NCBI RefSeq assembly: GCF_036346855.1
Contig: NZ_CP107841.1
Coordinates: 9,180,001 to 9,244,000, forward strand
From: Streptomyces europaeiscabiei
Lineage (GTDB): Bacteria > Actinomycetota > Actinomycetes > Streptomycetales > Streptomycetaceae
Length of the DNA: 64,000 bases
Direction of reading: 5' to 3'
Positions 8,893 through 19,076 of this stretch are shown in pieces (positions within the stretch are counted from its first letter, which is position 1; every line of letters starts with the position of its first letter). The notes beneath the pieces are model-generated. The model ran no database searches and was not told where the DNA came from. It saw only the letters and a program-made list of their open reading frames with translations. A program made the translations under genes and the position numbers.

Positions 8893-11094
8893 ATGGAAGC
8901 GGACATCACGTCCCCCAGTAACGTGTATGACAAATCAGTGGAAGAGGTCCGTTCGGGTGCCGAACCAGAGGAGGTTGCAGCCGGTCTGTACTCCCAACTG
9001 ACCGCTAACGAGCGGCTGAATCTGCTCGATGGGGATCAGGACTTCTGGCCGGGCATGCAGGAGATTGCCGAAGAGGGCTACAACACGCGGCCGATCGTTC
9101 AAGGTGCCGTTCCTCGCCTCGGCATCCCTGGTCTGCGGTTCTCCGATGGCCCACGTGGCGTGGTGATGGGCAGTTCGACGGCGTTCCCGGTATCGATGGC
9201 GCGCGGTGCCACCTGGGATGTCCGCCTCGAGGAACGCGTCGGGGAGGTCATCGGCGTCGAGGCCCGCGCCCAGGGCGCCAACTTCTTCGGTGGCGTATGC
9301 ATCAACCTGCCCCGCCACCCGGCGTGGGGCCGCGCCCAGGAGACCTACGGCGAAGACCCCGTGTTGCTCGGCGAGTTCGGGGCGGCACTCACCCGCGGCG
9401 CGCAACGCCACGTCATGGCCTGCGCGAAGCACTACGCCCTCAACTCGATGGAAAACGCCCGGTTCAGTGTCGACGTCACCTGCGACGAGGCGACACTGCA
9501 CGAGGTGTATCTGCCACACTTCCGGCGGGTCGTCGAGGAAGGCGTCTCCGCGGTCATGAGCGCCTACAACTCGGTCAACGGCGAGTGGTGCGGCCAGAAC
9601 GAACCACTGCTGACCGGCATCCTGCGAGACCAGTGGGGATTCCGTGGCGTGGCCGTCTCCGACTTCGTCTGGGGGCTGCGTGACGCCGTACTGTCCCTGA
9701 GGGCAGGCCTTGACGTCGAGGAACCGTTCCGGCAGCAGCGCGCACAGCGTCTGCCAAGCGCGCTGGCCGAGGGCCATGCCAGTTGGACCGACGTCGAGCG
9801 GGCAGGGGTGCGCATCCTCGCAGCGCAGCTGCGTCACGCGGCCTCCGTGGACACCCCGCCCCCGGCACGCGATGTCGTGGCGAGGCCGGAACATCGGGCG
9901 CTGGCTCGGGAAGCGGCGTCACTTTCCATGGTGTTGCTGCGCAACGAGCCGGTCGACGGTACACCGGTGCTGCCGCTGGCGGCGGACCTCAGGTCGATCG
10001 CGGTGATCGGCCGGCTCGCCGACGAGCCGGGTACCGGCGACCACGGCTCCTCCGACGTCCGCGCGCCAGAGGTCGTCACGGCGCTCGAGGGTCTGCGGGC
10101 CGCGCTGCCCGGCGTGGATGTCCGCCACACCGCCGCCGACGATCCGGCCGAGGCTGCGGCCCTCGCCGCGGCGTGCGACGTGGCCGTGATCGTGGCCGGC
10201 TTCACCGCCGAGGACGAAGGTGAGTTCGTCGACCCCGAGGCATTCGGACGGCCCGAACTGCGAGCCCTCTATCCGCCGGCTCCGGATCCTGAACTCGCCG
10301 AACGGTTGGTCGGCGCCCCTGCAGCCGACCGGTCGTCGCTGGTCGGGGGCGGCGCCGTCGGTGGCGACCGCACGCGGCTCACCCTGCGGCCCGTCGACGA
10401 GGACATCATCCGCTCGTGCGCCGCCGCGAATCCCCGCACGGTCGTCGCCATTCGCGCCGCCGGGGCGGTGCTCTCGGAGGCCTGGCGCGAGTCCGTCCCG
10501 GGGGTGCTGATGGCCTGGTACTCCGGCATGGAGGGCGGCCACGCGCTCGCCGATGTCCTCCTCGGCAACGTCGACGCGACCGGCCGCCTGCCGTTCTCGA
10601 TCCCCACCGACGAGGCCCACCTACCCGCCTTCGCCCCAGACGCGACGACGATCACATACGACCGCTGGTTCGGCCAACGACTCCTGGACCGCCTAGGCGT
10701 GCCCGCGGCGTACCCACTGGGCTTTGGCCTCTCGTATACGACGTTCGACTTCGACGGCGCCGATGCCGAGCTCGACCAGTCCGACGCCCTCCGCGTAAGC
10801 ACCACGGTGCGCAACACCGGCGACCGCCCTGGCCGCCACGTCGCCCAGGTCTACGGCGTGCGCCTCGACGGAGACCGTGCCGGCGAGCGGGCGCTGCTCG
10901 GCTTCACACCGGTCCACCTTCAAGCTGGCGAATCCCAGACCGTCACGATCTCAGCATCACTGCGCCCGCTCGGCCGCTGGACCCACGGCACCCAGCAGCT
11001 GCGCGTCCCAGCCGGCCCAATCCGCGTCGAAGTCGCCGCCTGGTCCGGCGACCCCAACCGCGAAGAAACCGAGCTGACCCTGCCCGAAACCTAA
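8893..11094 (+). CDS. glycoside hydrolase family 3 beta-glycosidase
   Basis: The 733-residue enzyme has the three GH3 parts in order: a (beta/alpha)8 domain with RFSDGPRG, a CAKHYALNS substrate-binding motif and GVAVSDFVWG, whose Asp (about residue 257) is the nucleophile; an alpha/beta sandwich domain with AWYSGMEGGHALADVL; and a C-terminal fibronectin-III-like domain with NTGDRPGRHVAQVYG. There is no signal peptide, so it should act in the cytoplasm on sugars imported by the upstream ABC system. Likely activity is beta-glucosidase or beta-xylosidase. The ATG at 8893 has a weak GAAAGAG site; longer in-frame upstream sequence has no family similarity. Confidence 0.93.
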   Translation: MEADITSPSNVYDKSVEEVRSGAEPEEVAAGLYSQLTANERLNLLDGDQDFWPGMQEIAEEGYNTRPIVQGAVPRLGIPGLRFSDGPRGVVMGSSTAFPVSMARGATWDVRLEERVGEVIGVEARAQGANFFGGVCINLPRHPAWGRAQETYGEDPVLLGEFGAALTRGAQRHVMACAKHYALNSMENARFSVDVTCDEATLHEVYLPHFRRVVEEGVSAVMSAYNSVNGEWCGQNEPLLTGILRDQWGFRGVAVSDFVWGLRDAVLSLRAGLDVEEPFRQQRAQRLPSALAEGHASWTDVERAGVRILAAQLRHAASVDTPPPARDVVARPEHRALAREAASLSMVLLRNEPVDGTPVLPLAADLRSIAVIGRLADEPGTGDHGSSDVRAPEVVTALEGLRAALPGVDVRHTAADDPAEAAALAAACDVAVIVAGFTAEDEGEFVDPEAFGRPELRALYPPAPDPELAERLVGAPAADRSSLVGGGAVGGDRTRLTLRPVDEDIIRSCAAANPRTVVAIRAAGAVLSEAWRESVPGVLMAWYSGMEGGHALADVLLGNVDATGRLPFSIPTDEAHLPAFAPDATTITYDRWFGQRLLDRLGVPAAYPLGFGLSYTTFDFDGADAELDQSDALRVSTTVRNTGDRPGRHVAQVYGVRLDGDRAGERALLGFTPVHLQAGESQTVTISASLRPLGRWTHGTQQLRVPAGPIRVEVAAWSGDPNREETELTLPET

Positions 11095-11411
11095 ACAAGG
11101 AAGAGGGCACAGAGACGGCCGGCCGCGGCCACCGCGGCCCGCCGGGTCGGCAAGAAGGCGCCTCTGACCAGCAATGCCCATGCCTGCTGCCGAGTGGATA
11201 GACAATCGGCTCAAACGGGAACCGATGACGGCAGACCCGATGAGGCTTCGCCAAGCTCGTTTCCGCAGTTCAGCGGGGCTGGTGCTATGCGTCGGTGAGG
11301 TCCGCACGCCGGCAGGTGGGGATTGTTAGCACGAGATCGTCTGGCGCGGGTGTTCTCGCGGGTTCTGGAGTGAGGTTCGGAGGTCGCCGCGTAGGTTCTG
11401 CGCTGGGAGGG

Positions 11412-11909
<498 letters not shown>

Positions 11910-11948
11910 CCAGTAACGCGGTGTCGGCGCACACGTGAACGTCCCCGG

Positions 11949-12095
11949 AGGTCGCCGCCCTCAAGTGCATCTATGGCGCTGATGAGCCTGGACCCGACCG
12001 GGAAGGGCCGCAAGCGGTGGACCATGCGCTGGAAAGCACCCCTCAACGCGTTCCAGATCACCTTCGAGGGCCGCCTGACCCCGGGCAACAACTGA
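11949..12095 (+). pseudogene. IS256-family transposase 3' remnant
   Basis: The last about 50 codons of an IS256 (mutator-type) transposase survive. VAALKCIY is in one frame, and after a small deletion MSLDPTGKGRKRWTMRWK and LNAFQITFEGRL follow in another, ending at TGA 12093-12095. The block W-x2-RWK-x-LNAF is typical of IS256 C-termini. The catalytic region is absent. Confidence 0.75.
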
Positions 12096-12123
12096 CCATC
12101 AACAACCAAGATCAGTCGTTAAA

Positions 12124-12300
12124 TTGACACATCCTGTCGCCGAGGTGCGGCCCGACTACGCCACCGAGTGGACCGCGATGAAGGCGGTCGCGAGCAAGCT
12201 GGGGATCGGTTCGACGGCGACGCTGCGCCCATCGGTCCGCCGGGATCACCGGACGATGCGCTCTGCCGAGCGGAGAAGCGATGGAGGGCGGCCCGGAATT
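12124..12300 (+). pseudogene. IS3-family OrfA N-terminal remnant
   Basis: The frame reads VAEVRPDYATEWTAMKAVAS followed by KLGIGSTATLR, matching the helix-turn-helix start of IS3-type OrfA proteins (usual form KLGIGS-x2-TLRxWVRQ). After about 45 residues similarity stops, so the element is truncated. It directly abuts the IS256 remnant, as often seen where transposons pile up. Confidence 0.6.
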
Positions 12301-12697
12301 CTGCGAGGGACGGTCGGCAGCCAGGACAGCGCCCTGCGGGACGCATGTCGAAGGCCACGTCATGGTGATGTCGACAGCCTCAACCGGTGCTGCAGGTAGA
12401 GGGTCCCGGCCCCGTCCCCCGAACAGCAACGCCTCCTTCGCGTTGAGTCGGGCAGGACCGGATCGATCGCCACTACATGTGGGCAATGCGGACTACTCCC
12501 ACACACTGGCCTTCGGCGTGACCCTCGGCATTCTGAGGACGAACGTTGCTCAGGACCGCGGATACAGCCCGCGATTTTCGCCTCTACTGCGCCCCGCACG
12601 TCGGGCCGGCCTTCGGCCGACCGGCGTACAGCCGCGTGGTCGGGACGGACGAAGAGGGACGTCGGCCGCGCGCCGCATAAACGGTGCCAGGCCAGGG
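12301..12697. other. non-coding gap between transposon scraps and the alpha-galactosidase gene
   Basis: No frame in this stretch looks like a conserved protein. It is likely transposon-derived or rearranged sequence lying downstream of the minus-strand alpha-galactosidase gene. Confidence 0.4.
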
Positions 12698-12730
12698 GAA
12701 GGCCCCGGCCGCTCAACGGCCGGGACCTTC
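12698..12730 (-). terminator. terminator-like hairpin after alpha-galactosidase gene
   Basis: A 14-bp stem with one mismatch (GAAGGCCCCGGCCG at 12698-12711 against the complement of 12717-12730) has a 5-nt loop. It sits 34 bp past the stop codon of the minus-strand alpha-galactosidase gene. There is no U-tract, which is common for Streptomyces terminators. Confidence 0.6.
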
Positions 12731-12763
12731 AGTTCTACTCGACTTCGAGCCACGTGGCGGAAC

Positions 12764-14917
12764 TCAGCCACTCGTGAGGTGGAGCAGGATGAGCTGTTCG
12801 GGGTGGAGGTTGGGGATCTGGATGCCGACGCGTTCCAGGACGCTGCCGGGCAGGGTGATGCCCTCCTTGGTGCACCAGGCGGGGGTTCCGCGTTCCATGC
12901 CGGGGACCTGGCCGGTCGGGGGCAGCGGGCGCAGGCGGTAGGTGGCGTCGGGGTCGAGGCCGGGCAGCCGTAGCGTGCCGGGGTGGGCGGCGACCGGGGT
13001 AGCCACGGAGGTGAGGGCGAAGACGGCTTCGGTCCGGTCGTGGGAGACGACGCCGTGGGACCACAGGGCCGGGTCGGCGTGGTCGACGCGGACCACACGG
13101 CCGGTGTGCAGCAGGCTGCGGAGCTACTTGTGGAGGGAGACCCAGTGGGCGAGTTCGGCGCGTTCGCTCTCGCTCGCGCGGGTCAGGTCCCATTCGATGC
13201 CGAGGTGACCGAAGAGCGCGGTACCGGCTCGGAAGGCGAGGTCGTGGGTGCGGCCGGTGGTGTGGGAGCGGGCGGCGCCGATGTGGGAGCCGACGAGTTC
13301 GGGCGGCAGGAGCAGACCGGTCCAGCGGTTGATCGACTGGCGTTCCAGGGCGTCGTTGCAGTCGCTGGCCCAGACGCGGTCGGTGCGCTCGAGGATGGCG
13401 AGGTCGACCCGGCCGCCTCCGCTGGAGCAGGATTCGATCTCCAGGCCGGGGTGGCGGGCGCGCAGTTCATCGAGCAGGGCGTAGACGGCGAGGGTCTGGC
13501 GGTGGACGGCGGGTTCGCCGCTCGGTGAGTGGCCGGCGTCGACCAATTCGCGGTTGTGGTCCCACTTGAGGTAGGCGATGTCGTACTCGGTGAGCAGGTC
13601 GTCGAGCCGCTCCAAAATGTACGCGTATGCCTCGGGGTGGGTGAGGTCCAGGACCTGCTGGGAGCGGCGGTCGGCGGGGGTGCGGCCGCCCGTGCCCAGG
13701 ATCCATTCGGGGTGGGCGCGGGCCAGGTCGGAGTCGGGGTTGACCATTTCCGGTTCGACCCACAGGCCGAACTCCATCCCGAGCGCGCGAACATGGTCGA
13801 TCAGCGGGCGCAGGCCGCTTGGCCAGACGGTCTCGTCGACGTACCAGTCGCCGAGCCCCGACCGGTCGTCGCGGCGGTGGCGGAACCAGCCGTCGTCCAG
13901 GACAAAGCGTTCTACGCCGACCTCCGCTCCGAGGTCGGCGAGGTGGGTGAGCCTGTCGAGGTCGTGGTCGAAGTAGACGGCTTCCCAGGTGTTGAGCACC
14001 ACCGGTCGGGAGCGGTGAGGGTGGCCGGGGCGGGCCCGTAGGTGGTCGTGGAAGCGGGCGGACAGACCGTCCAGGCCCTGGTCGCTGTGGGAGGCGTACA
14101 GCCACGGGCCGGTGTACTCCTCGCCTGGGCCGAGGACCGCCTCGCCCGGAAGCAGCAGTTCACCGGCCGCGACGACCGGGCGACCGGTGGGCAGCCGCTC
14201 GGCCAGGACGCGGTGGTTGCCGCTCCAGGCGATGTGCAGGCCCCACACCTCCCCGTGACCGAAGCCGAAGCCCGGTGTGCCGGCCGCCAGGACCAGGGCG
14301 GCGTCGTGGCCGGTCCGCCCGGCGCGGGTCTCGCGCAACCAGGTGCCGTGGGTGAACGGGCGGCGTTGCGGGGAGCGTTCGCGGCACCAGCGGCCGGTGA
14401 GGTCGAGCAGTTCGGTGGCGGCGTCGGGGACCGGTAGCGCGAGCGTCAACCCGTCGAGCGTGTATGGCCGTACGGAGTCGTCGTTACGCACGGCGGCCCG
14501 CATGCGCACCAGCCCGGAGGGGGTAAGCCCGGCTTCCAGGACGAGACCCAGGCGGGCGGTCCGGTCGGTGGCCCGGATCCGTAGCGAGGAGCCCTCGACG
14601 TCCACTGAGTCGAGAGTGAACAAGGGTGACCAGTCGGCGCCCTGGCGGTGTCCGGTCAGCCCCGGCTGTCCGGGCCATCCGCTGCCGTGCTCGGGCAGCA
14701 ACGCGACCCGCGGTACGACGTCGTCGAACCCCGGCATGTTCGGCATGGTGACGGCCTCGGCCAGTCGCGAGAGCTCCTCCTGGGTAAGGTCGCCTAGATC
14801 GGCGCCCCAGTGGAGCACGGCGGGCAGACCGCTGCCTCTCAGGTCGAGCACCAGGCTCACGCCTGCTGCCCGCATGTGAACCAGGCCCTCGGCTGCGGCA
14901 TTGATCGGGGTCTTCAT
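12764..14917 (-). pseudogene. GH36 alpha-galactosidase with premature amber stop
   Basis: The full frame encodes a 717-residue GH36 alpha-galactosidase: an N-terminal beta-sandwich, a barrel containing RFVLDDGWFRHRRDD, the nucleophile motif YLKWDHNR and the acid/base motif WASDCND, and a C-terminal beta-sandwich. A single TAG at 13124-13126 (codon 598) interrupts it. Reading stays in the same frame on both sides (VSLHK, stop, LRSLLHTGRVV), so it is a point nonsense change, probably from CAG (Gln), not a frameshift. The truncated product keeps both catalytic Asp residues but loses about 120 C-terminal residues, so activity is doubtful. Start ATG at 14917. It closes a minus-strand run of metabolic genes. 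Confidence 0.88.
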
Positions 14918-14951
14918 GGAACGGGTCGTCCTTAGTGTGTCAGGGGCGGGA

Positions 14952-15378
14952 TCAGGAGGTTGCGCCCGGCAGTTCGCGGGTGCGCGGGCCGTTGTACTGC
15001 TCGTCGGTGACCGGCGCGGCCCAGGTGGTTTCCGTGGTGCCGTCACCCTTGGCTTTCCACAGGGCCAAGTGCTCCATGAATCGGGCGGGGCCGCCCCGTG
15101 CCAGTTCTCCTCGCCGGGCGGGCAGGTGACCGTTGCGCCCGGGTGGGTCTCGAAGATCGTGCCGTCCCGGGTGCCGATCAGGGCCGAACCGGAGACGACG
15201 TGCAGGGTCTGGCCCAGAACATGGGAGTGCCAGTGGGTGCGCGCGCCCGGTGAGAAGCGGACCATGGTGACGCCAATCCGGGTCGGCTCTTGGCCGTCGT
15301 GGATGACGTCCCACCAGACGTCACCGGTGAACCAGTCCGACGGGGCCTTGTTGCTGGGCTGCTGCTTGACGAACTGCG
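14952..15378 (-). pseudogene. cupin-domain protein, lost start and frameshift
   Basis: A small cupin of the kind often encoded with oxidoreductases is recognisable: TQFVKQQPSNKAPSDWFTGD, then the metal-binding pattern RTHWHSHVLGQTLHVVSG and PPGEENWHGA. The position where the family starts with ATG is GCC-ACG here, and the only nearby ATG (15393) is in another frame. Near 15083 the frame shifts by one before FMEHLALWKAKGDG and the end TRELPGATS. Two independent lesions make it non-functional. It lies 35 bp upstream of the alpha-galactosidase gene on the same strand. Confidence 0.75.
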
Positions 15379-15450
15379 TGGCGCCTCACACATCGTTGCC
15401 TACGAGCGGGGTTTGGGATGCTGGCCCGACGGCGCCGTCGCGGCCTGTCC

Positions 15451-16218
15451 TTATCGGGCGACGTAACCTCCGTCGACGGGGAGGGCGACGCCGACGACGA
15501 AGCCGGCTCCGGGGCTGCACAGCCACAGAACGGCGTGGGCGATCTCCTCGGCGGTGCCGAGTCGGTTGATGGGCTGGTTGGCCTCGGCGTCGGCGCGGTC
15601 GAGTTCGCCCTTGGCGATCATGTCGCTGACCATGGGGGTGTCGATGGTGCCGGGGCAGACGGCGTTGATGCGGATGCCGCGCGGGGCGTATTCGAGGGCG
15701 GCGCTGGTGGTCAGGCCGATGACGCCGTGCTTGGAGGCGTGGTATGAGGCGCGGCCGGGGAGGCCGACGAGGCCGCCGAGGGAGGAGCAGTTGACGATGG
15801 CGCCGCTGCCCTGGGCGCGCATGTGCCGCAGCTCGTGCTTCATACAGGCCCACACGCCGCGGAGGTTGATGGCGTTGACGCGGTCGAAGCGTTCGGCGGG
15901 TTCGTCGGCGGCGTCGCTGGGCGGGATCTGGATGCCGGCGTTGTTGTAGGCCATGTCGAGACGGCCGAACGTCTCGACGGTCCGGTCGACCGCGGCGGCG
16001 ACCTGGTCCTCGTCACTGACGTCGCAGGGGAGGGCGAGCACTCGGTGGCCCGCGTCGGCGAGGTCCTTCGCGGCGGCGTTGAGAGCGGCTTCGTCGATGT
16101 CGGTGAGGGCGACGGCGGCCCCGGACTCGGCGAAGGCACGGGCGGTCGCCAGGCCCATGCCTGAGCCAGCTCCGGTGACGAGGGCGACCTGGCCGGTGAA
16201 GTCGTAGGTGGGGTTCAC
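15451..16218 (-). CDS. SDR family NAD(P)-dependent oxidoreductase
   Basis: A classical short-chain dehydrogenase of about 255 residues shows the cofactor motif TGAGSGMGLA, NNAG, the catalytic Ser (NCSSLGG) and YHASKHG with the Tyr-Lys pair, then a C-terminal VALPVDGGYVAR. It would reduce or oxidise a small alcohol/ketone. The GTG at 16218 is preferred since GGGAGAG lies 6 nt upstream; an ATG at 16233 would add five residues. It is in the minus-strand run between MFS exporter and cupin. Confidence 0.9.
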   Translation of the reverse strand: MNPTYDFTGQVALVTGAGSGMGLATARAFAESGAAVALTDIDEAALNAAAKDLADAGHRVLALPCDVSDEDQVAAAVDRTVETFGRLDMAYNNAGIQIPPSDAADEPAERFDRVNAINLRGVWACMKHELRHMRAQGSGAIVNCSSLGGLVGLPGRASYHASKHGVIGLTTSAALEYAPRGIRINAVCPGTIDTPMVSDMIAKGELDRADAEANQPINRLGTAEEIAHAVLWLCSPGAGFVVGVALPVDGGYVAR

Positions 16219-16337
16219 GTCGTGCTCTCCCATCGTGGTGATCTGTGGTTCTGGAGTTCCCCGTTCCATTCATGGCGGGGGCTTGCTTGCTTTGTGCACT
16301 GGGCCGCGTCAGCGGCGTGCGGCGGCCAAAGGTGGGG

Positions 16338-17597
16338 TCAGCGATGCGACGGTGTCTGTGCCGGCTCGTCATCCAGCGCGTGGGCCGGGGCAGCAGGGTG
16401 CTGGGCCACGATGCGGCTCCTGCCGGAGGTGCCGCGGACGGCGAGGGCGATGAGCGGGAGCAGAGTGAGGGCGGCTATGACGGTGCCGACCAGGGGTGGG
16501 CCGGTCACGCCGAGGGAGGAGTCCAGGGCCGCACCCGCGATGAAGGATCCGCCGGCCACGCCGACGTTGAAGGCGGAGGTGGTCAGCGCGGATGTCAGGG
16601 TGGGGGCGTCACCGGCGAACCGCATGGCGAGCGCCGTGACGACGGGGTTCACCGCGAAACCGGTCAGGCCCATGAGGAAGACCAGGACGGTGGCCGTGAC
16701 CGCGTCGGTGGACAGCGGGATCATCAGGAGCAGGACCAGGGCGGTGGCCGCGGCGGCGGTGATGCTGGTGCCCATCGGACGGTGCTCGCCCAGACGGCCA
16801 CCGGTGGTGGTGCCGCCCAGGGCGCCGACGCCGAAGGCGATGAGGACGAACGGGACGGCGCCCGCTGGGATGTCGGCGCGGTCGGTCAGCAGCGGGGTGA
16901 CGTAACTGTAGGTCGCCAGCACCCCGCCCATGATCAGCATGGCGGCGCTCAGCGCCAGCCACAGTCGTCCCTGGCGCAGGGAGCCGAACTCGGCGCGAAG
17001 CGAGACGGTCGCGCGCTGTTCCTGGGTGGGGATGAAGCGGCCGATGAAGACGGCGGCGAGTGCGGAGAGAGCGGCCAGGGCCCAGAACGGGCCACGCCAG
17101 CCGACGTACTGGCCGGCGAAGGAGCCGATGGGCACGCCGACGACGTTGGCCAGGGTCAGGCCGCCGATCATGACGCCGGTGGCGCGGGTGGCCCTCTGTG
17201 GGCCCGCGGCGGCGGTGGCGACGACGAAACCGACGGACCAGAACGCTCCGGTGGCCAGCGCGGTGACGACGCGGGCGGCGAGGACGACGGAGAAGGAGCT
17301 GCTGAGGGCAGCCACCACGTGGCCGAGGCTGAAGACGGACAGTGCCAGAATCAGCGTCTGACGCTGGGGCAGGCGCAAGGTGGCCATCGTCATGGTCGGC
17401 GCCCCGATGATCATGCCGATGGCGAAGGCGGTGATCAGCAGTCCGGACTGGGAGGTGCTCACACCGAGGCCGGTGGACAGTTCGGGAAGCAGCCCGGCGA
17501 TGACGAACTCGGTGGTGCCCATCAGGAACGTACCTGCGGCCAGCACCCAGACGACGAAGGGGAGCTTGCCGGGGGTGGTCCCGGATGTGGAAGGCAT
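16338..17597 (-). CDS. MFS transporter (DHA1, AraJ/Cmx-like)
   Basis: The 419-residue inner-membrane protein has 12 predicted hydrophobic segments and opens with LPFVVWVLAAGTFLMGTTEF, the signature start of the DHA1 group that includes sugar-efflux and chloramphenicol exporters. A second, clearly related gene lies at 22128-23378. It probably exports a small molecule or sugar. A 14-bp inverted repeat 127 bp upstream is shared with other promoters here, suggesting control by the neighbouring XRE regulators. Confidence 0.92.
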   Translation of the reverse strand: MPSTSGTTPGKLPFVVWVLAAGTFLMGTTEFVIAGLLPELSTGLGVSTSQSGLLITAFAIGMIIGAPTMTMATLRLPQRQTLILALSVFSLGHVVAALSSSFSVVLAARVVTALATGAFWSVGFVVATAAAGPQRATRATGVMIGGLTLANVVGVPIGSFAGQYVGWRGPFWALAALSALAAVFIGRFIPTQEQRATVSLRAEFGSLRQGRLWLALSAAMLIMGGVLATYSYVTPLLTDRADIPAGAVPFVLIAFGVGALGGTTTGGRLGEHRPMGTSITAAAATALVLLLMIPLSTDAVTATVLVFLMGLTGFAVNPVVTALAMRFAGDAPTLTSALTTSAFNVGVAGGSFIAGAALDSSLGVTGPPLVGTVIAALTLLPLIALAVRGTSGRSRIVAQHPAAPAHALDDEPAQTPSHR

Positions 17598-17723
17598 ACG
17601 GGTGGACTCTCCTTGAGCAGATTGGCGGATCGGAATGCGGTCAGGTCACAGGGACGGGAAGGCCGCCGGAGCGGACGGCGGCCACCTGTTTCAAGCGTTC
17701 CACGGCCGAAGAGGGCGAAATCG

Positions 17724-17737
17724 GGAGAATGTTCTCC
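17724..17737 (-). promoter_or_regulatory. inverted repeat GGAGAATGTTCTCC upstream of MFS gene
   Basis: The 14-bp site has perfect 6-bp arms (GGAGAA/TTCTCC). Similar sites occur at 20196-20209, 20228-20241 and 23468-23481, always upstream of genes of this island. It is a candidate operator for the XRE-type regulators at 20280-22018. Confidence 0.5.
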
Positions 17738-17783
17738 TCACTCTGGGCCGCTGGCCGCATGCTTGCGGTGGTTGTCGACCGAG

Positions 17784-18314
17784 TCAGGGGGCGACTTCGA
17801 TAGTGATGTGTTTGGCATTGGCGAGCCGTTGGGTGTCGCTGTCGTCGACGTGGCCGAGGATGATCAGGTCGGCCGAGGCGGAGTCGCCGTCGCGGTAGAA
17901 CAGGGCCATGTTGCCCCAGGGCGCGTAGTAGGCCAGGTCGCCGGCCTTCGGTGCTGCCGGGTCCGGGGCGTCGGAGGTGTCCAGCTTGCGCGGCAGATAT
18001 GCGATCCGCTCCGTCTGGTGGAAGTCCTCCAGATCAAGGCTGAGGGGGAGCAGGGAGGCGAAGTCGCGGGGTACGGCGTTGTCGTTCAGGGTGGCGTCGA
18101 CCGGTTGGCCGTCGAGGGTGAGCCGGATGTCCATGGCGGTGTTCCTGTCGGACGATGGGGTGGATGGCGGGCGGGTCGGTGTCTGTTGCCGTCCGGAAGG
18201 GGACGAGACGGAGGGCGCGGCGGCGGGCGAGTTGTCGGTGCAGGCGGTGACGGCAAGCAGCAGGGCTGCGGCTGCGGCGCCGCGCGCCGCCCAGGCCGGA
18301 AGGGTGGTTGGCAT
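17784..18314 (-). CDS. cyclophilin-like fold lipoprotein
   Basis: The 176-residue protein has a lipoprotein signal peptide with lipobox LLAVTAC, a Ser/Pro-rich linker of about 35 residues and a C-terminal domain starting MDIRLTLDGQPVDATLNDN that resembles the bacterial cyclophilin-like domain (LPLSLDLEDFHQTERIAYLP, GDLAYYAPWGNMALFY, LGHVDD). It is probably anchored on the outer face of the membrane. No prolyl-isomerase activity can be assumed. It begins 20 bp after the SDR gene, so the two are co-transcribed. Confidence 0.8.
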   Translation of the reverse strand: MPTTLPAWAARGAAAAALLLAVTACTDNSPAAAPSVSSPSGRQQTPTRPPSTPSSDRNTAMDIRLTLDGQPVDATLNDNAVPRDFASLLPLSLDLEDFHQTERIAYLPRKLDTSDAPDPAAPKAGDLAYYAPWGNMALFYRDGDSASADLIILGHVDDSDTQRLANAKHITIEVAP

Positions 18315-18333
18315 TACGGGGCGTCCAGGGGGT

Positions 18334-18999
18334 TCAGTCGGGCAGGGGCTCGGAATAGTGGCGGAAGCCGTCGCGCTTGGTGTGGATGTCGTACAGGCGC
18401 CGGGCCAGGGCATCGGGGCTGCTGTGTTCGGCATCGGGCCGGATGGCGCCGGGGACGATCAGCTGGGCGACGTGGATGTTCTGCGGGCCGAGGGTGTCGT
18501 GGAGCATCTGGGCGTAGGCGCTCTCGGCGGCGAAGGCGATGGAGGTGCCGGCGACGTTCGGGTTGGGGCGTACGGCGCTGGAGCCGTTGACGAACAGCAG
18601 GGTGCCGCGGCCTAGTTCGCGCATGCCGGGCAGGACGGCGTTCACGGCGGTGACGGGGCCCTTGACGGAGAAGGCGAGGGGGGCGTCGAGGTCGTCGGCG
18701 CCGGTGTCCAGGACTGGTTTCATGAAGTCCGCCCGGGGCACGGGGCTGAACTGGAGGATCTCGACGGTTCCCAGGGAGGTTCCGGCCGCGTACAGGGCCG
18801 CGGTCAAAGACTCGATGTCGAGGACGTCGGCGGCGAAGCCGCGGGCCTCGATGCCGTCGCGGGCCAGCTCGGCCGTGAGGTCGTCCAGGTGCTGGGTGTT
18901 CCGGGCGATGAGGGCGACGCTGTGGCCAGCGGTTCCGAAGCGGCGGGCGGTGGCGAGCCCGAGGCCGGGTCCGGCACCGATGAGAGCGAAAGTGGTCAC
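18334..18999 (-). CDS. SDR family oxidoreductase
   Basis: A 221-residue short-chain dehydrogenase-like protein with the N-terminal cofactor motif GAGPGLGLATA. NGSSAV marks the catalytic serine, but the usual YxxxK is not clear (sequence there is AESAYAQMLHDTL), so catalysis may differ. It belongs to a group of short atypical SDRs. It is followed at 20 bp by the lipoprotein gene and preceded by the alcohol dehydrogenase gene; the three are probably one operon. Confidence 0.85.
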   Translation of the reverse strand: MTTFALIGAGPGLGLATARRFGTAGHSVALIARNTQHLDDLTAELARDGIEARGFAADVLDIESLTAALYAAGTSLGTVEILQFSPVPRADFMKPVLDTGADDLDAPLAFSVKGPVTAVNAVLPGMRELGRGTLLFVNGSSAVRPNPNVAGTSIAFAAESAYAQMLHDTLGPQNIHVAQLIVPGAIRPDAEHSSPDALARRLYDIHTKRDGFRHYSEPLPD

Positions 19000-19076
19000 G
19001 GTGAGTCCTTGGTGGAGAGGGGCAGCGCCGGGGCCGGGCTTCGGATGCCCGGCCCCAGCGGCGGGACGGTTTGCGG

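Noticed and set aside
12764..13126. Separate small gene downstream of the alpha-galactosidase
   Set aside because: It is in the same frame as the enzyme and encodes its normal C-terminal domain; only one TAG separates them.
16245..18590. 781-codon plus-strand frame opposite the MFS and lipoprotein genes
   Set aside because: Low-complexity Gly/Arg/Asp composition and coverage of two clear minus-strand genes show it is a GC-driven shadow.
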